Positions 52,395 through 62,053 are shown, numbered from the stretch's first letter. The stretch is DNA of 64,000 nt from Henriciella marina (GCF_027213945.1 NZ_JAPWGW010000001.1:496001-560000); one strand, 5' to 3'. Numbers and translations: made by a program. Notes: generated by a model not told the origin, from the letters alone.

Positions 52395-54260
52395 ATGTAT
52401 CGCTTCTTCGAACGCCGTCTGAACCCATTCCCGGAAACCCAGGGCGGCTTGCCGCCCGGCCGGTTCCTGCCGTTCGTCTGGCATTATATTCGCGGCGCGG
52501 TGCCGTGGCTGGTCGCCATGTCATTCTTCACGGCCATCATCGCGGCTGGCGAGGTCGCTCTGTTTGGCTTCCTCGGCGGGATTGTCGACTGGCTTGCAGA
52601 GGCTGACCGCGACGGCTTTGTCCAGCGCGAGGCGGGCACACTAATCCTCATGGCCGGGGTTCTGCTGATCGGCCTTCCAGTCGCCACGCTATTGCAGGGG
52701 CTGATTGTCTATCAGGGCCTCATGGGCAACGTCCCAATGGGCGCACGCTGGCGCATGCACCGCCAGATGCTGGGCCAATCCATGGACTTCTTCGGCAATG
52801 AATTTGCCGGCCGCGTCGCGACCAAGGTCATGCAGACCGCCCTGTCTGTGCGCGAGGCCGTGATGAAGGTGCTCGACGTCTTTGTCTTCGTGATCGTCTA
52901 TTTCGTCTCGGCGCTCGCCCTTGTGGCGAGCGCGGACTGGCGCCTTACCCTCCCGCTTATCCTGTGGGCGGTGGTCTATGGCTTCATAATGTACTGGTAT
53001 GTGCCGCGCCTAGGAAAGATCGCCGAGGAGCAGGCCGATGCCCGTTCCATCATGACCGGCCGCATCGTCGATTCCTATACCAATATCCAGACGGTGAAGC
53101 TGTTTGCCCATTCCGGCCTTGAGGAAGACTATGCCAAGGGCAGCATGTCCGGCTTCCTCGGCACGGTCTATCGCCAGATGCGCTTGGTCACGAGCCTCAA
53201 CGCCATTGTCTATCTCAACAATTCGCTGCTCGTTTTCCTGATCGCCGCTGGCGGCATCTATCTCTGGCTTGGAGAGTTGGTCACCGCTGGCGCCGTGGCT
53301 GCTGCTGTTGGCCTCGCCTTGCGCATCAAGTCCATGTCGCAATGGATCATGTGGGAAGTTGCCGCCCTGTTCGAAAATATCGGTGTGGTCTTCGATGGGA
53401 TGGCGATGCTGAAGAAGCCCGTCGCGGTCCAAGACAGCGTTGGCGCGCAGCCGCTGCCACCCGTGAAGGGCGCGGTCCGCTTTGACGAGGTCACCTTCCA
53501 TTATGGAAAGGGAAACGGCGTCATCGAAAAGATGACCTTCGACATCAAACCGGGCGAGAAGATCGGCCTGGTCGGCCGCTCGGGCGCGGGCAAGACGACG
53601 CTCACCAACCTTCTCCTTCGTTTCTACGACGCAGAGTCCGGGCGCATCCTCGTCGACGGGAACGACATCGCCGCCGTCACGCAGGACTCGCTGCGCTCGC
53701 AGATCGGCGTGGTGACACAGGACACGTCCCTGCTCCATCGCTCCATTCGCGAGAACATCGCCTATGGCAGGCCGGGCGCGACTGATGAGGATATCCTCGC
53801 GGCCGCTGGGCGCGCCGAAGCGCTAGGCTTCATTCATTCGCTGAAAGATGCGCAAGGCCGGACCGGCCTCGATGCCCATGTCGGCGAACGTGGTGTGAAG
53901 CTCTCTGGTGGCCAGCGCCAGCGCATCGCGATTGCCCGCATCTTCCTGAAAGACGCGCCGATTCTCATCCTTGATGAGGCGACCTCCGCGCTCGATTCCG
54001 AAGTTGAGGCCGCCATTCAGGGCAGCCTGTTCGACTTGATGGAAGGCAAGACCGTGCTCGCCATTGCGCACCGCCTGTCCACGATTGCAGCGATGGACCG
54101 TCTTATCGTGCTCGACCAGGGCGAGATCGTTGAACAGGGCACGCATGAGGCACTTGTTGCAGCGGGCGGGCTCTATGCAGACCTCTGGTCACGCCAGTCC
54201 GGCGGCTTCCTTGTCGAGCCGGAGCCTGCGAAAGACTATTTAGAAGAAACAGAGCAATGA
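52395..54260 (+). CDS. ABC exporter (fused permease-ATPase)
   Basis: A 621-residue half-transporter of the MsbA/multidrug type. Six helices occupy about residues 30-320 (VPWLVAMSFFTAIIAAGEVA; ILMAGVLLIGLPVATLLQGL; VFVFVIVYFVSALALVASAD and others). The ATPase has Walker A GLVGRSGAGKTTLTNLLLRF near 390, signature LSGGQRQRIAIARIFLKDAP near 500, Walker B ILILDEATSALDSE and switch IAHRLSTIAAMD. Probably a homodimer exporting a lipid or hydrophobic compound. Overlaps the next gene by four bases. Confidence 0.92.
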   Translation: MYRFFERRLNPFPETQGGLPPGRFLPFVWHYIRGAVPWLVAMSFFTAIIAAGEVALFGFLGGIVDWLAEADRDGFVQREAGTLILMAGVLLIGLPVATLLQGLIVYQGLMGNVPMGARWRMHRQMLGQSMDFFGNEFAGRVATKVMQTALSVREAVMKVLDVFVFVIVYFVSALALVASADWRLTLPLILWAVVYGFIMYWYVPRLGKIAEEQADARSIMTGRIVDSYTNIQTVKLFAHSGLEEDYAKGSMSGFLGTVYRQMRLVTSLNAIVYLNNSLLVFLIAAGGIYLWLGELVTAGAVAAAVGLALRIKSMSQWIMWEVAALFENIGVVFDGMAMLKKPVAVQDSVGAQPLPPVKGAVRFDEVTFHYGKGNGVIEKMTFDIKPGEKIGLVGRSGAGKTTLTNLLLRFYDAESGRILVDGNDIAAVTQDSLRSQIGVVTQDTSLLHRSIRENIAYGRPGATDEDILAAAGRAEALGFIHSLKDAQGRTGLDAHVGERGVKLSGGQRQRIAIARIFLKDAPILILDEATSALDSEVEAAIQGSLFDLMEGKTVLAIAHRLSTIAAMDRLIVLDQGEIVEQGTHEALVAAGGLYADLWSRQSGGFLVEPEPAKDYLEETEQ

Positions 54261-54982
54261 AACTGACCATTCTCGAAACCGGATTGCCGCCGCAGGCGAT
54301 GCAGAATGACTGGCCGCGCTATCCGGCCATGTTCGAAGACCTGATCGCGCCGCACCTGCCGGGCCTTACCTGCGAAAGCGTCGCGGTCATCTCTGGCGAG
54401 CCCTTCCCAGAGCTTGAAGACGTCGAGGCCCTGCTCGTGACCGGCTCTGCAGCTGGCGTCTATGAGCAGCATGACTGGATGGGTCCCCTCCTCAACATGA
54501 TCCAGCGCGCCGCCGCCAAGGGCGTGCCGCAGATCGGCGTCTGCTTTGGCCACCAGGCAATCGCCAAGGCACTGGGCGCGAAAGTGGAAAAGTCCGACAA
54601 GGGCTGGGGCATTGGCCGGCATGTCTATGATGTCTGCGAGCGCCCGGACTGGATGGGCGATTTTTCTGCCGACACATTCTCTCTGGGTGTGAGCCATCAG
54701 GACCAGGTCCAGAGCCTGCCGCCCGGCGCCAGCGTGGTCGCCCGCTCGGAATTCTGTAATTTCGCCGTTCTGGACTATGGCCGCGTGCCCGCGATCAGCT
54801 TTCAGGGCCACCCGGAGTTTTCCAGCGGCTTCTGCTGCGCGCTCTACAATGTCCGCCGCGGCACCGCGTTTCCAGCCGAGCATGTCGACGAAGCCTGTGA
54901 CAGTCTCGAAACGCCTGTCGATAATGATCAGGTCGGCAAATGGATGGCGAAATTCCTGCTGGACAGCGCGCGGCGGAAATAA
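54257..54982 (+). CDS. Class I glutamine amidotransferase-like protein
   Basis: A 241-residue class I glutaminase: the nucleophile is Cys96 in IGVCFGHQAIAKALGAK, the catalytic His-x-Glu is in SFQGHPEFSSGFC, and the N-terminal ETGLPPQAMQNDWPRYPAMF resembles the stand-alone GMP-synthase-like amidotransferases. No synthase domain is attached, and no partner is next to it apart from the ABC exporter it overlaps (ATGA). The ammonia acceptor is unknown. Confidence 0.88.
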   Translation: MKLTILETGLPPQAMQNDWPRYPAMFEDLIAPHLPGLTCESVAVISGEPFPELEDVEALLVTGSAAGVYEQHDWMGPLLNMIQRAAAKGVPQIGVCFGHQAIAKALGAKVEKSDKGWGIGRHVYDVCERPDWMGDFSADTFSLGVSHQDQVQSLPPGASVVARSEFCNFAVLDYGRVPAISFQGHPEFSSGFCCALYNVRRGTAFPAEHVDEACDSLETPVDNDQVGKWMAKFLLDSARRK

Positions 54983-55057
54983 ACAGGCCTTCAGGCTGGA
55001 AAAGCGTCATCTTTTCATGCCATCACAGGTCGCAGACAGTTCAAGGAGATCCGGCCC

Positions 55058-56575
55058 ATGATGCCGAAGCCGCGCGCCGACATTGCCCCCAACTCGATTG
55101 AGTTCGAAACCCTGCCGCTGGTCAAGCCGACCGGCTTTCGGGAATACGATGCGCGCTGGTGGTTTGGCATCCCCGGAAGCGACAAGGCGCCAGAGTTAAA
55201 CCTGCTGGGCGCTGAAGCGCTTGGCCTCGGCATGGCAACGCTTTTCCATGAGCTCGGCGTTCAGCCAAAGGTCGTCACGGGTCACGACTTCCGCTCCATC
55301 TCGCTGCCGATCAAGAATGCCCTGAAGCTTGGCCTCGTGGCCGGTGGCTGCGAGGTTCTGGATGTCGGCCTGGCGCTGTCACCAATGGTTTACTGGGCCC
55401 AATTCGAGCTCGATGCCGATTGCTGCGCCATGGTCACCGCCAGCCACAATGAGAATGGCTGGACCGGCGTGAAGATGGGCGCGAACAAGCCGCTCACCTT
55501 TGGCCCTGACGAAATGGGCCGGCTGAAAGAGATCGTGCTGAATGGTGACTTCCAGCCGCGCGCGGGCGGCGGGACCTTCCGCGTCGATGGCCTGCGTGAG
55601 AAATATATCGCGTCGGTCTCGGAAGGCGTTTCACTGAAGCGCAAGCTAAAAGTCATCGCGGCGTGCGGCAATGGTACGGCAGGCGCGTTTGCGGCTGACG
55701 CCCTTCGCGCGATGGGCGCAGACGTCATCGAGATGGACTGCAATCTCGACAACACCTTCCCGAAATACAATCCGAACCCCGAAGACTCCAAGATGCTCCA
55801 CGAGATGGCGAAGGCCGTGAAGGAGCATGGCGCGGACGTCGCGCTTGGCTTTGACGGCGACGGGGACCGTTGCGGCGTCGTCGACAATACGGGCGAGGAA
55901 ATCTTCGCCGACAAGATCGGCCTGATGCTGGCGCGCGACCTCTCCAGGGTCCATCCAGGTGCCAACTTCGTCGTCGATGTGAAGTCGACCGGCCTCTACA
56001 AGACCGACCCGGTCCTCAAAGAGAACGGCTCGACCGTCGATTACTACAAGACGGGCCATTCCTACATTAAACGGCGCACGACAGACCTCGGCGCACTGGC
56101 AGGCTTTGAGAAGTCGGGTCACTTCTTCTTCCGCCCGCCCATCGGACTTGGCTATGATGATGGCATAGTCGCAGCAGGCGCGATACTGCAGATGCTGGAC
56201 CGCAACCCGGACAAGACCATGGCCGACCTCAAGGGTGAGCTTGGTATCGCCTATACTTCTCTCACCATGTCGCCGCACTGCGATGACGAGATCAAATATT
56301 CGGTCATCGACAAGATGGTCGCCGAGTATGAAGGCATGGCCGGTAAGGAAATCCTCGGCCGGAAAGTCGTCGATGTGAACACGGTTAATGGTGCGCGTGT
56401 CACGCTGGAAGATGGGTCATGGGTGCTGGTGCGGGCATCATCTAACAAGCCGGAACTGGTGGTCGTCGTGGAAAGCCTTCAGTCTGAAGACGATATGCGC
56501 GACCTTTTCCGCAAGGAGGTCAAACCGCGCCTTGGTCAGCACAAGGAAGTCGGCGAATATAATCAGGAAATATAG
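55058..56575 (+). CDS. Phosphomannomutase/phosphoglucomutase
   Basis: A 505-residue alpha-D-phosphohexomutase. The phosphoserine is Ser129 in VTASHNENGWTGVKMG; the metal loop is GFDGDGDRCGVVDNTG near 265; sugar-binding GFEKSGHFFFRPPIGLGYDD and the phosphate loop VRASSNKPELVVVVES are present. It makes glucose 1- or mannose 1-phosphate for nucleotide sugars. AAGGAGATCC precedes the start. Upstream of ugd, so glucose 1-phosphate supply is plausible. Confidence 0.92.
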   Translation: MMPKPRADIAPNSIEFETLPLVKPTGFREYDARWWFGIPGSDKAPELNLLGAEALGLGMATLFHELGVQPKVVTGHDFRSISLPIKNALKLGLVAGGCEVLDVGLALSPMVYWAQFELDADCCAMVTASHNENGWTGVKMGANKPLTFGPDEMGRLKEIVLNGDFQPRAGGGTFRVDGLREKYIASVSEGVSLKRKLKVIAACGNGTAGAFAADALRAMGADVIEMDCNLDNTFPKYNPNPEDSKMLHEMAKAVKEHGADVALGFDGDGDRCGVVDNTGEEIFADKIGLMLARDLSRVHPGANFVVDVKSTGLYKTDPVLKENGSTVDYYKTGHSYIKRRTTDLGALAGFEKSGHFFFRPPIGLGYDDGIVAAGAILQMLDRNPDKTMADLKGELGIAYTSLTMSPHCDDEIKYSVIDKMVAEYEGMAGKEILGRKVVDVNTVNGARVTLEDGSWVLVRASSNKPELVVVVESLQSEDDMRDLFRKEVKPRLGQHKEVGEYNQEI

Positions 56576-56671
56576 GGCTGTCCCACCTGCCCCACCGGCT
56601 TGACCTTCTGGCATAAAAACCGCACCCCTCGCCGCAAAATCGTGGCAGCAACGTAAAACAGGACTGAAGCC

Positions 56672-57976
56672 ATGCGCGTAGCGATGATCGGAACAGGCTA
56701 TGTCGGCCTTGTCAGCGGGGCATGCTTTGCCGATTTCGGCCATGTGGTCACTTGCGTCGACAAGGATGCGGGCAAGATCGACCGGCTGAACAGAGGTGAG
56801 ATCCCGATCTTCGAGCCGGGCCTCGATGCGCTGGTTGCCCAGAATGTCGAAGCGGGCCGTCTGGCCTTCACGACCGAAGCAAAAGACGCCATCGCAGAGG
56901 CCGATGCGGTGTTCATCGCGGTCGGCACGCCATCCCGGCGCGGCGATGGTCATGCAGACCTCTCCTATGTCTATGCGGCCGCCAAGGAAATCGCCGAGCT
57001 CATGGACGGTTTCACCGTCGTCGTGACCAAGTCGACCGTTCCCGTCGGCACGGGTGACGAAGTTGAGGCCATCATCCGCGAGACCAATCCGGATGCTGAC
57101 TTTGCCGTCGTCTCCAACCCGGAATTCCTGCGTGAAGGTGCGGCAATCAAGGACTTCAAGATCCCCGACCGGGTTGTCGTCGGCACCGATAGCGAGCGCG
57201 CCCGCGAAGTGATGCGGGAGCTTTATCGCCCGCTCTTCCTCAATGAGACGCCGATCCTGTTCACCAGCCGTCGCACCTCAGAGCTTATCAAATACGCCGC
57301 GAACGCCTTCCTTGCTGTGAAGATCACCTTCATCAACGAGATGGCGGACCTCTGCGAGGCCGTTGGCGCAAACGTTCAGGAAGTCTCCCGCGGTATTGGT
57401 CTCGACGGCCGGATCGGCCGAAAATTCCTGAATGCGGGCCCCGGCTATGGCGGCTCCTGCTTCCCGAAAGACACGCTCGCGCTGACCAAGACGGCGAATG
57501 ATGCTGGCTGCCCGGTGCGCATCGTCGACACGGTCGTCGAGGTCAATGCTGCCCGCAAGCGCGCCATGGCCGACAAGGTGATCAAGGCGATGGGCGGCGA
57601 CGTGAATGGCAAGACGATCGGCGTGCTTGGCCTCGCCTTCAAGCCGAACACGGACGATATGCGCGACGCCCCGTCGCTCGACATCATTCCGGCGCTCACC
57701 GAAGCTGGCGCGAAAGTCATAGCCTACGACCCGGAAAGCATGCATGAGGCAGAGAAGCTCCTCTCCGGCCTCGACTATGCAGAGAGTGCCTATGAAGCCA
57801 TCGATGGTGCAGACGCCATGGTCATCATCACCGAATGGGACCAGTTCCGTGCGCTCGACCTCGACCGGGTGAAGACCTCCCTGAAGAGCGACATCGTTGT
57901 CGACCTTCGCAATATCTATTCGCCTGAAGACATGGCCAAACGAGGCTTCACCTATATTAGCGTGGGACGTCCCTGA
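56672..57976 (+). CDS. ugd: UDP-glucose 6-dehydrogenase
   Basis: Oxidises UDP-glucose to UDP-glucuronate with two NAD. The 434 residues begin [20 protein letters not shown] and contain [70 protein letters not shown] with catalytic Cys263, and [19 protein letters not shown]. Its last base is the first base of the uxs start codon region (one-base overlap at 57976), coupling it to the decarboxylase. Confidence 0.96.
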   Translation: MRVAMIGTGYVGLVSGACFADFGHVVTCVDKDAGKIDRLNRGEIPIFEPGLDALVAQNVEAGRLAFTTEAKDAIAEADAVFIAVGTPSRRGDGHADLSYVYAAAKEIAELMDGFTVVVTKSTVPVGTGDEVEAIIRETNPDADFAVVSNPEFLREGAAIKDFKIPDRVVVGTDSERAREVMRELYRPLFLNETPILFTSRRTSELIKYAANAFLAVKITFINEMADLCEAVGANVQEVSRGIGLDGRIGRKFLNAGPGYGGSCFPKDTLALTKTANDAGCPVRIVDTVVEVNAARKRAMADKVIKAMGGDVNGKTIGVLGLAFKPNTDDMRDAPSLDIIPALTEAGAKVIAYDPESMHEAEKLLSGLDYAESAYEAIDGADAMVIITEWDQFRALDLDRVKTSLKSDIVVDLRNIYSPEDMAKRGFTYISVGRP

Positions 57977-58926
57977 TGCACCTGGCACCCCGGATCATGG
58001 TCACCGGCGGTGCCGGTTTCATCGGCTCTTTCCTGTGTGAACGCCTGCTCGATCAGGGGGCCGAAGTTCTCTGCGTCGACAATTTCTTCACGGGCACCCG
58101 CAGCAATGTTGCACACCTCATGGGAAATCCGCGCTTCGAACTGATGCGCCATGATGTGACGTTCCCGCTCTTTGTGGAAGTCGACCAGATCTACAACATG
58201 GCCTGCCCAGCAAGCCCGATCCATTACCAGTTTGACCCCGTGCAGACGACGAAGACGTCGGTCCATGGCGCGATCAATATGCTGGGCCTCGCCAAGCGGA
58301 CCAAGGCGAGGATCCTCCAGGCCTCAACGTCTGAAGTCTATGGCGACCCGGAAATCCATCCGCAGGAAGAAAGCTATTGGGGCAATGTGAACCCGATCGG
58401 CCCGCGGAGCTGTTATGATGAGGGCAAGCGCTGCGCCGAGACGCTCTGCTTTGACTATCACCGCCAGCACGGGGTTGAGATCAAGGTCGCGCGTATCTTC
58501 AACACCTATGGCCCGCGCATGCACCCGAATGACGGGCGCGTCGTCTCCAACTTCATCATGCAGGCGCTGCGCGGCGAGGACATCACCATCTATGGCGATG
58601 GCAGCCAGACACGTAGCTTCTGTTTCGTCGACGACCTTGTCGACGGGCTCATCGGCCTGATGAACACCGATACCGGGGTCACTGGCCCTATCAATCTTGG
58701 TAATCCGGGTGAGTTCACCATCAAGGAGCTGGCCGAGCTCGTCATTGAGATGACCGGCACCTCGTCACAGCTGGTCCAGAAGCCGCTGCCGCAGGATGAC
58801 CCGCGAAAGCGAAAGCCGGACATCACCCGCGCCCGCAACACGCTCGGCTGGGAACCGCAGGTGAAACTCCGCGACGGGCTTGAGAAGACCATCGCTTATT
58901 TCAGAGAGCTGCACGCGGCTGGCTAG
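57976..58926 (+). CDS. UDP-glucuronate decarboxylase (UDP-xylose synthase)
   Basis: A 316-residue extended short-chain dehydrogenase. [20 protein letters not shown] binds [63 protein letters not shown] and [20 protein letters not shown] (Tyr147, Lys151) match UXS enzymes that turn UDP-glucuronate into UDP-xylose. The product order after ugd supports that reading. Confidence 0.92.
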   Translation: MHLAPRIMVTGGAGFIGSFLCERLLDQGAEVLCVDNFFTGTRSNVAHLMGNPRFELMRHDVTFPLFVEVDQIYNMACPASPIHYQFDPVQTTKTSVHGAINMLGLAKRTKARILQASTSEVYGDPEIHPQEESYWGNVNPIGPRSCYDEGKRCAETLCFDYHRQHGVEIKVARIFNTYGPRMHPNDGRVVSNFIMQALRGEDITIYGDGSQTRSFCFVDDLVDGLIGLMNTDTGVTGPINLGNPGEFTIKELAELVIEMTGTSSQLVQKPLPQDDPRKRKPDITRARNTLGWEPQVKLRDGLEKTIAYFRELHAAG

Positions 58927-58977
58927 CCCGATGGGCCCATCATTGCTAAAGCGCCCGGATACGCGCAGGAGGCCCGC

Positions 58978-59628
58978 ATGAAATTTTTTGTCGACACCGC
59001 AGACACAGATGAGATCAAGTCGCTCGCAGAGGCGGGCCTGATCGATGGCGTGACGACCAATCCGTCGCTGATTGCGAAGTCAGGACGCAACATGTCCGAC
59101 GTCATCGCCGAGATCTGTGATCTGACCACTGGCCATGTCAGCGCCGAAGTCGTCGCGACCGATTTCGAAACGATGGTAAGCGAAGGCCGCAAGCTTCAGA
59201 AGATTGCGTCCAATGTCGCAGTGAAACTGCCGCTGACCATGGACGGGCTAAAAGCCTGCCGCACCCTTAGCGATGCAGGCACGGCCGTAAACGTTACGCT
59301 CTGCTTCTCGGCCAATCAGGCGCTTCTCGCCGCCAAGGCCGGTGCAGCCTATATTTCGCCGTTCATTGGCCGTCTCGACGATATGAATATCGACGGCATG
59401 GAAGTGATCGAGGAAATCCGGATCATCTATGACAATTACGCCTTCGAGACCGAAATCCTGGCCGCGTCGATCCGCAATGCGAACCATGTAAAGCTGTCCG
59501 CCCTCGCCGGCGCCGATGTGGCAACGGTCCCGCCGAACGTACTGCGCGGCCTCGCGAACCATCCGCTGACGGATAAGGGTCTCGCCGCATTTCTCGCCGA
59601 CGCCGAGAAGGCCGGCATCAAGATCTGA
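58978..59628 (+). CDS. Small transaldolase / fructose-6-phosphate aldolase
   Basis: A 216-residue TIM-barrel of the TalC/FSA group: [49 protein letters not shown] with the Schiff-base lysine, [20 protein letters not shown] and [18 protein letters not shown]. Transaldolase or fructose-6-phosphate aldolase activity cannot be separated by eye. CAGGAGGCCCGC is a strong ribosome-binding site. With tkt (5.9-7.9 kb) it covers the non-oxidative pentose phosphate steps. Confidence 0.9.
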   Translation: MKFFVDTADTDEIKSLAEAGLIDGVTTNPSLIAKSGRNMSDVIAEICDLTTGHVSAEVVATDFETMVSEGRKLQKIASNVAVKLPLTMDGLKACRTLSDAGTAVNVTLCFSANQALLAAKAGAAYISPFIGRLDDMNIDGMEVIEEIRIIYDNYAFETEILAASIRNANHVKLSALAGADVATVPPNVLRGLANHPLTDKGLAAFLADAEKAGIKI

Positions 59629-59703
59629 TAAAGTATGCGCCCGTGAAAGGCGCGATATCCACCGGGCCCACCCGCCCGACCCTATAGAAAACTGAGGTAA
59701 GTT

Positions 59704-60702
59704 TTGACCGATACCCGTTTTGACGTTGTTGGCCTTGGAAACGCGATTGTCGACGTTTTCGCCAGTGTCGAGGATTCCTTTCTGGAGCAGCATGACATCC
59801 GCAAGAATGGCATGACGCTGATCGATGAGGAGCGTGCTGATGCGCTCGTCGCTGCCGCACCTGACGGCCCGCAGCTTTCGGGCGGCTCTGGCGCCAACAC
59901 GATTGTCGGAATTTCAAGCTTCGGTGGGCAAGCTGGCTATATCGGCAAAGTCGCCAGGGACACGCTGGGTGACGTTTTCCGCAAGGACATGAATGACAGC
60001 GGTATTCCGTTCGATACGCCAGCGCTTGAGGATGGCCCTGCAACGGCGCGCTGCATCGTCTTCGTTACACCTGATGGCGCGCGCAGCATGAACACCTTCC
60101 TCGGTGCGTCGGTTCTCTTCTCTGCGAGCGACGTTAACGAGCAGATGGTGAAAGATGCCGCCATTCTTTATCTTGAAGGCTATCTGTTCGACCAGGAAGA
60201 CGCCAAGGCCGCGTTCGTCCATGCGTCCGAGCTCGCTCAGGCTGCAGGCCGCAAAGTCGCGCTGACCCTGTCTGACGGCTTCTGCGTAGAGCGTCACCGC
60301 GACAGCTTCCTTCACCTCATCAAGAACCATGTCGACCTTGTATTCGCCAATGAGGACGAAGCGCTATCGCTGTATCAGACCGATAATTTCGACGAGGCGG
60401 TTGAGCGGATGCAGGCCGATGCGGGCCTCGCCGCCATTACGCGGTCCGAGAAGGGCTCTGTCGTGATCAGTCCGGAAGGCGCAGTCGCCGTCGCCGCCGA
60501 GCCAGTTGACAAAGTGGTCGATACGACGGGCGCAGGCGACCAGTACGCTGCAGGTTTTCTATTCGGTGTGAGCCGCGGCCTGCCGCTCGAGACCTGCGCA
60601 AAGCTGGGCCATATCGCCGCTGCGGAGGTGATTTCGCACTATGGTCCACGCCCTGAGGTTTCGCTTGCTGAGCTTGCCCGAAAAGCCGGCATCGAGACTT
60701 AA
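59704..60702 (+). CDS. PfkB-family sugar/nucleoside kinase (adenosine kinase-like)
   Basis: A 332-residue ribokinase-fold kinase: DVVGLGNAIVDVFASVEDSF, LSGGSGANTIVGISSFGGQA, GYIGKVARDTLGDVF, the catalytic-loop VVDTTGAGDQYAAGFLFGVS, and AAAEVISHYGPRP. The N terminus and GGSGANT are those of the adenosine kinase-like PfkB group. The start is TTG at 59704, supported by CTGAGGTAAG immediately upstream and by in-register family alignment. A strong terminator follows. Confidence 0.9.
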   Translation: MTDTRFDVVGLGNAIVDVFASVEDSFLEQHDIRKNGMTLIDEERADALVAAAPDGPQLSGGSGANTIVGISSFGGQAGYIGKVARDTLGDVFRKDMNDSGIPFDTPALEDGPATARCIVFVTPDGARSMNTFLGASVLFSASDVNEQMVKDAAILYLEGYLFDQEDAKAAFVHASELAQAAGRKVALTLSDGFCVERHRDSFLHLIKNHVDLVFANEDEALSLYQTDNFDEAVERMQADAGLAAITRSEKGSVVISPEGAVAVAAEPVDKVVDTTGAGDQYAAGFLFGVSRGLPLETCAKLGHIAAAEVISHYGPRPEVSLAELARKAGIET

Positions 60703-60711
60703 AAGCAGTTC

Positions 60712-60754
60712 GTACTGCGCGCTGATGTGCAGCGCGCAGTACGGCTAATTTTTT
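60712..60754 (+). terminator. Strong intrinsic terminator after the PfkB kinase gene
   Basis: A perfect 12-base inverted repeat, GTACTGCGCGCT (60712-60723) and AGCGCGCAGTAC (60731-60742), loop GATGTGC, followed by GGCTAATTTTTT. It separates the kinase from phyR. Confidence 0.93.
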
Positions 60755-60804
60755 CTAAACCTGTTTGAGGCTTAATCGAGCCAACAAGACAAACAGGTGT
60801 ATAG

Positions 60805-61542
60805 ATGGGCGTGGCAGACAATCTTGAACGAGAGCTGCCTTACCTGCGTCGCTATGCACGGGCCGTTACCGGAAGCAGCCAGCGCGGCGATGCGATCGTC
60901 GAAGTCGCCATCGCTTCTCTCATCGCCAAAGAAGATCCGGCGACTGACAGGGTAGGCTTCTTCAGCAATCTCGAAACTGCAATTCGCGAAGCTCTCCCGG
61001 CCGCCAAAGCCGGGGCCGAGCCTGACCCGGCCTCTCGCTCACGCCGCGCCCTTCTGCTGACCGCCATGGAAGGGTTTAAAGTCGAGGATACGGCCACCAT
61101 CCTTGGGTGCCCGGCTGACGAAGTTGGCGAGTTGATGGTGGAAGCCGAGCAAGAGCTTACACGCTCACTTCAGACCAGGGTGTTCATTATGGAAGATGAG
61201 CCACTCGTTGCGGCTCACATTTCCCAGATCGTCAGCGAACTTGGCCACGACGTGGTCGGCCAGGCGGTGACGCGAGACCAGGCCGTCGAAAGCTGCCGCA
61301 CCCTCAAGCCAAATCTGCTCCTTGCCGATGTCCAGCTGGCCGACGGTTCATCAGGGGCCGATGCGGCCGCAATCATTACAGAAGAGCTGGGCATCCCTGT
61401 GGTGTTCATAACTGCCTATCCGCAGAAACTTCTGACAGGCCGCGATGGTGAGCCAGCCTATCTGATCGCGAAGCCGTTCCGGCCCGACATGGTGAAAGCG
61501 GTGGTAAGTCAGGCGCTGATACAGAGTATGACCGCGCAATAA
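60805..61542 (+). CDS. phyR: PhyR-type response regulator
   Basis: Anti-anti-sigma factor of the general stress response; when phosphorylated it sequesters NepR and frees EcfG. The 245-residue protein has an N-terminal sigma-like domain (about 1-120: LPYLRRYARAVTGSSQRGDA; LLLTAMEGFKVEDTATILGC) and a C-terminal receiver with acidic pair near 130, phospho-acceptor Asp175 in LLLADVQLADGSSG, Thr203 in FITAYPQKLLTG and Lys223 in YLIAKPFRP. nepR and ecfG, often adjacent, are not here. I see no GGAAC promoter upstream. Confidence 0.93.
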   Translation: MGVADNLERELPYLRRYARAVTGSSQRGDAIVEVAIASLIAKEDPATDRVGFFSNLETAIREALPAAKAGAEPDPASRSRRALLLTAMEGFKVEDTATILGCPADEVGELMVEAEQELTRSLQTRVFIMEDEPLVAAHISQIVSELGHDVVGQAVTRDQAVESCRTLKPNLLLADVQLADGSSGADAAAIITEELGIPVVFITAYPQKLLTGRDGEPAYLIAKPFRPDMVKAVVSQALIQSMTAQ

Positions 61543-61547
61543 AAAAA

Positions 61548-61567
61548 GGCCGGCGAAATCGCCGGCC
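61548..61567. terminator. Perfect hairpin after phyR
   Basis: GGCCGGCG/CGCCGGCC with loop AAAT. The A-run just before it (61541-61547, overlapping the phyR stop) would be a T-run only for minus-strand transcripts, for example read-through from hslU; in the phyR direction the following bases are AGTTTGATGG. It may work in both directions. Confidence 0.65.
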
Positions 61568-61702
61568 AGTTTGATGGGTTATGGGTAGGAATGCATTTGC
61601 TTTCACGAGCCCTATGCGTGCCTGTAGCGAACCGTTCCCTCCTAAATAGAACCAGCTGCACAAACTTCGCCCGTCGCGCAAATCAGTCTATGGCGTTCAC
61701 TC

Positions 61703-62053
61703 ATGAAATGGCGTGCGCTCGAAGATGACTGGTGCCCTGTTGCCAGAACGCTTTCTCTCGTCGGGGAGAGATGGACGTTGCTCATCCTGCGTGACTGCCT
61801 GCTTGGCGAGACGCGGTTCGAGGCGTTTGCCCGCTCAACTGGCGCGACGCGACACATCATAGCAGACCGGCTGAAACGGCTCGTCGCAGCAGGCCTGCTG
61901 GAACAGAAGCCCTATCAGCAGCGGCCCGTTCGCTATGACTACATCCTGACCGAGCGCGGCAGAGAACTCGCGCCCGCTCTGGAGACGTTCCGCGCCTGGG
62001 GCCGCACACATTTGCCGATCAGGCGTTCAGCCCGGCCAAACGCTACAGAATGA
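61703..62053 (+). CDS. HxlR-family transcription regulator
   Basis: A 116-residue winged-helix protein: [20 protein letters not shown] (with the family's N-terminal cysteine), [40 protein letters not shown] and the wing [16 protein letters not shown]. HxlR members respond to aldehydes, thiol stress or other effectors; the target is unknown. Its 3' end overlaps the hslU end by 11 bases on the opposite strand. The 135 bases upstream hold no gene. Confidence 0.92.
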   Translation: MKWRALEDDWCPVARTLSLVGERWTLLILRDCLLGETRFEAFARSTGATRHIIADRLKRLVAAGLLEQKPYQQRPVRYDYILTERGRELAPALETFRAWGRTHLPIRRSARPNATE

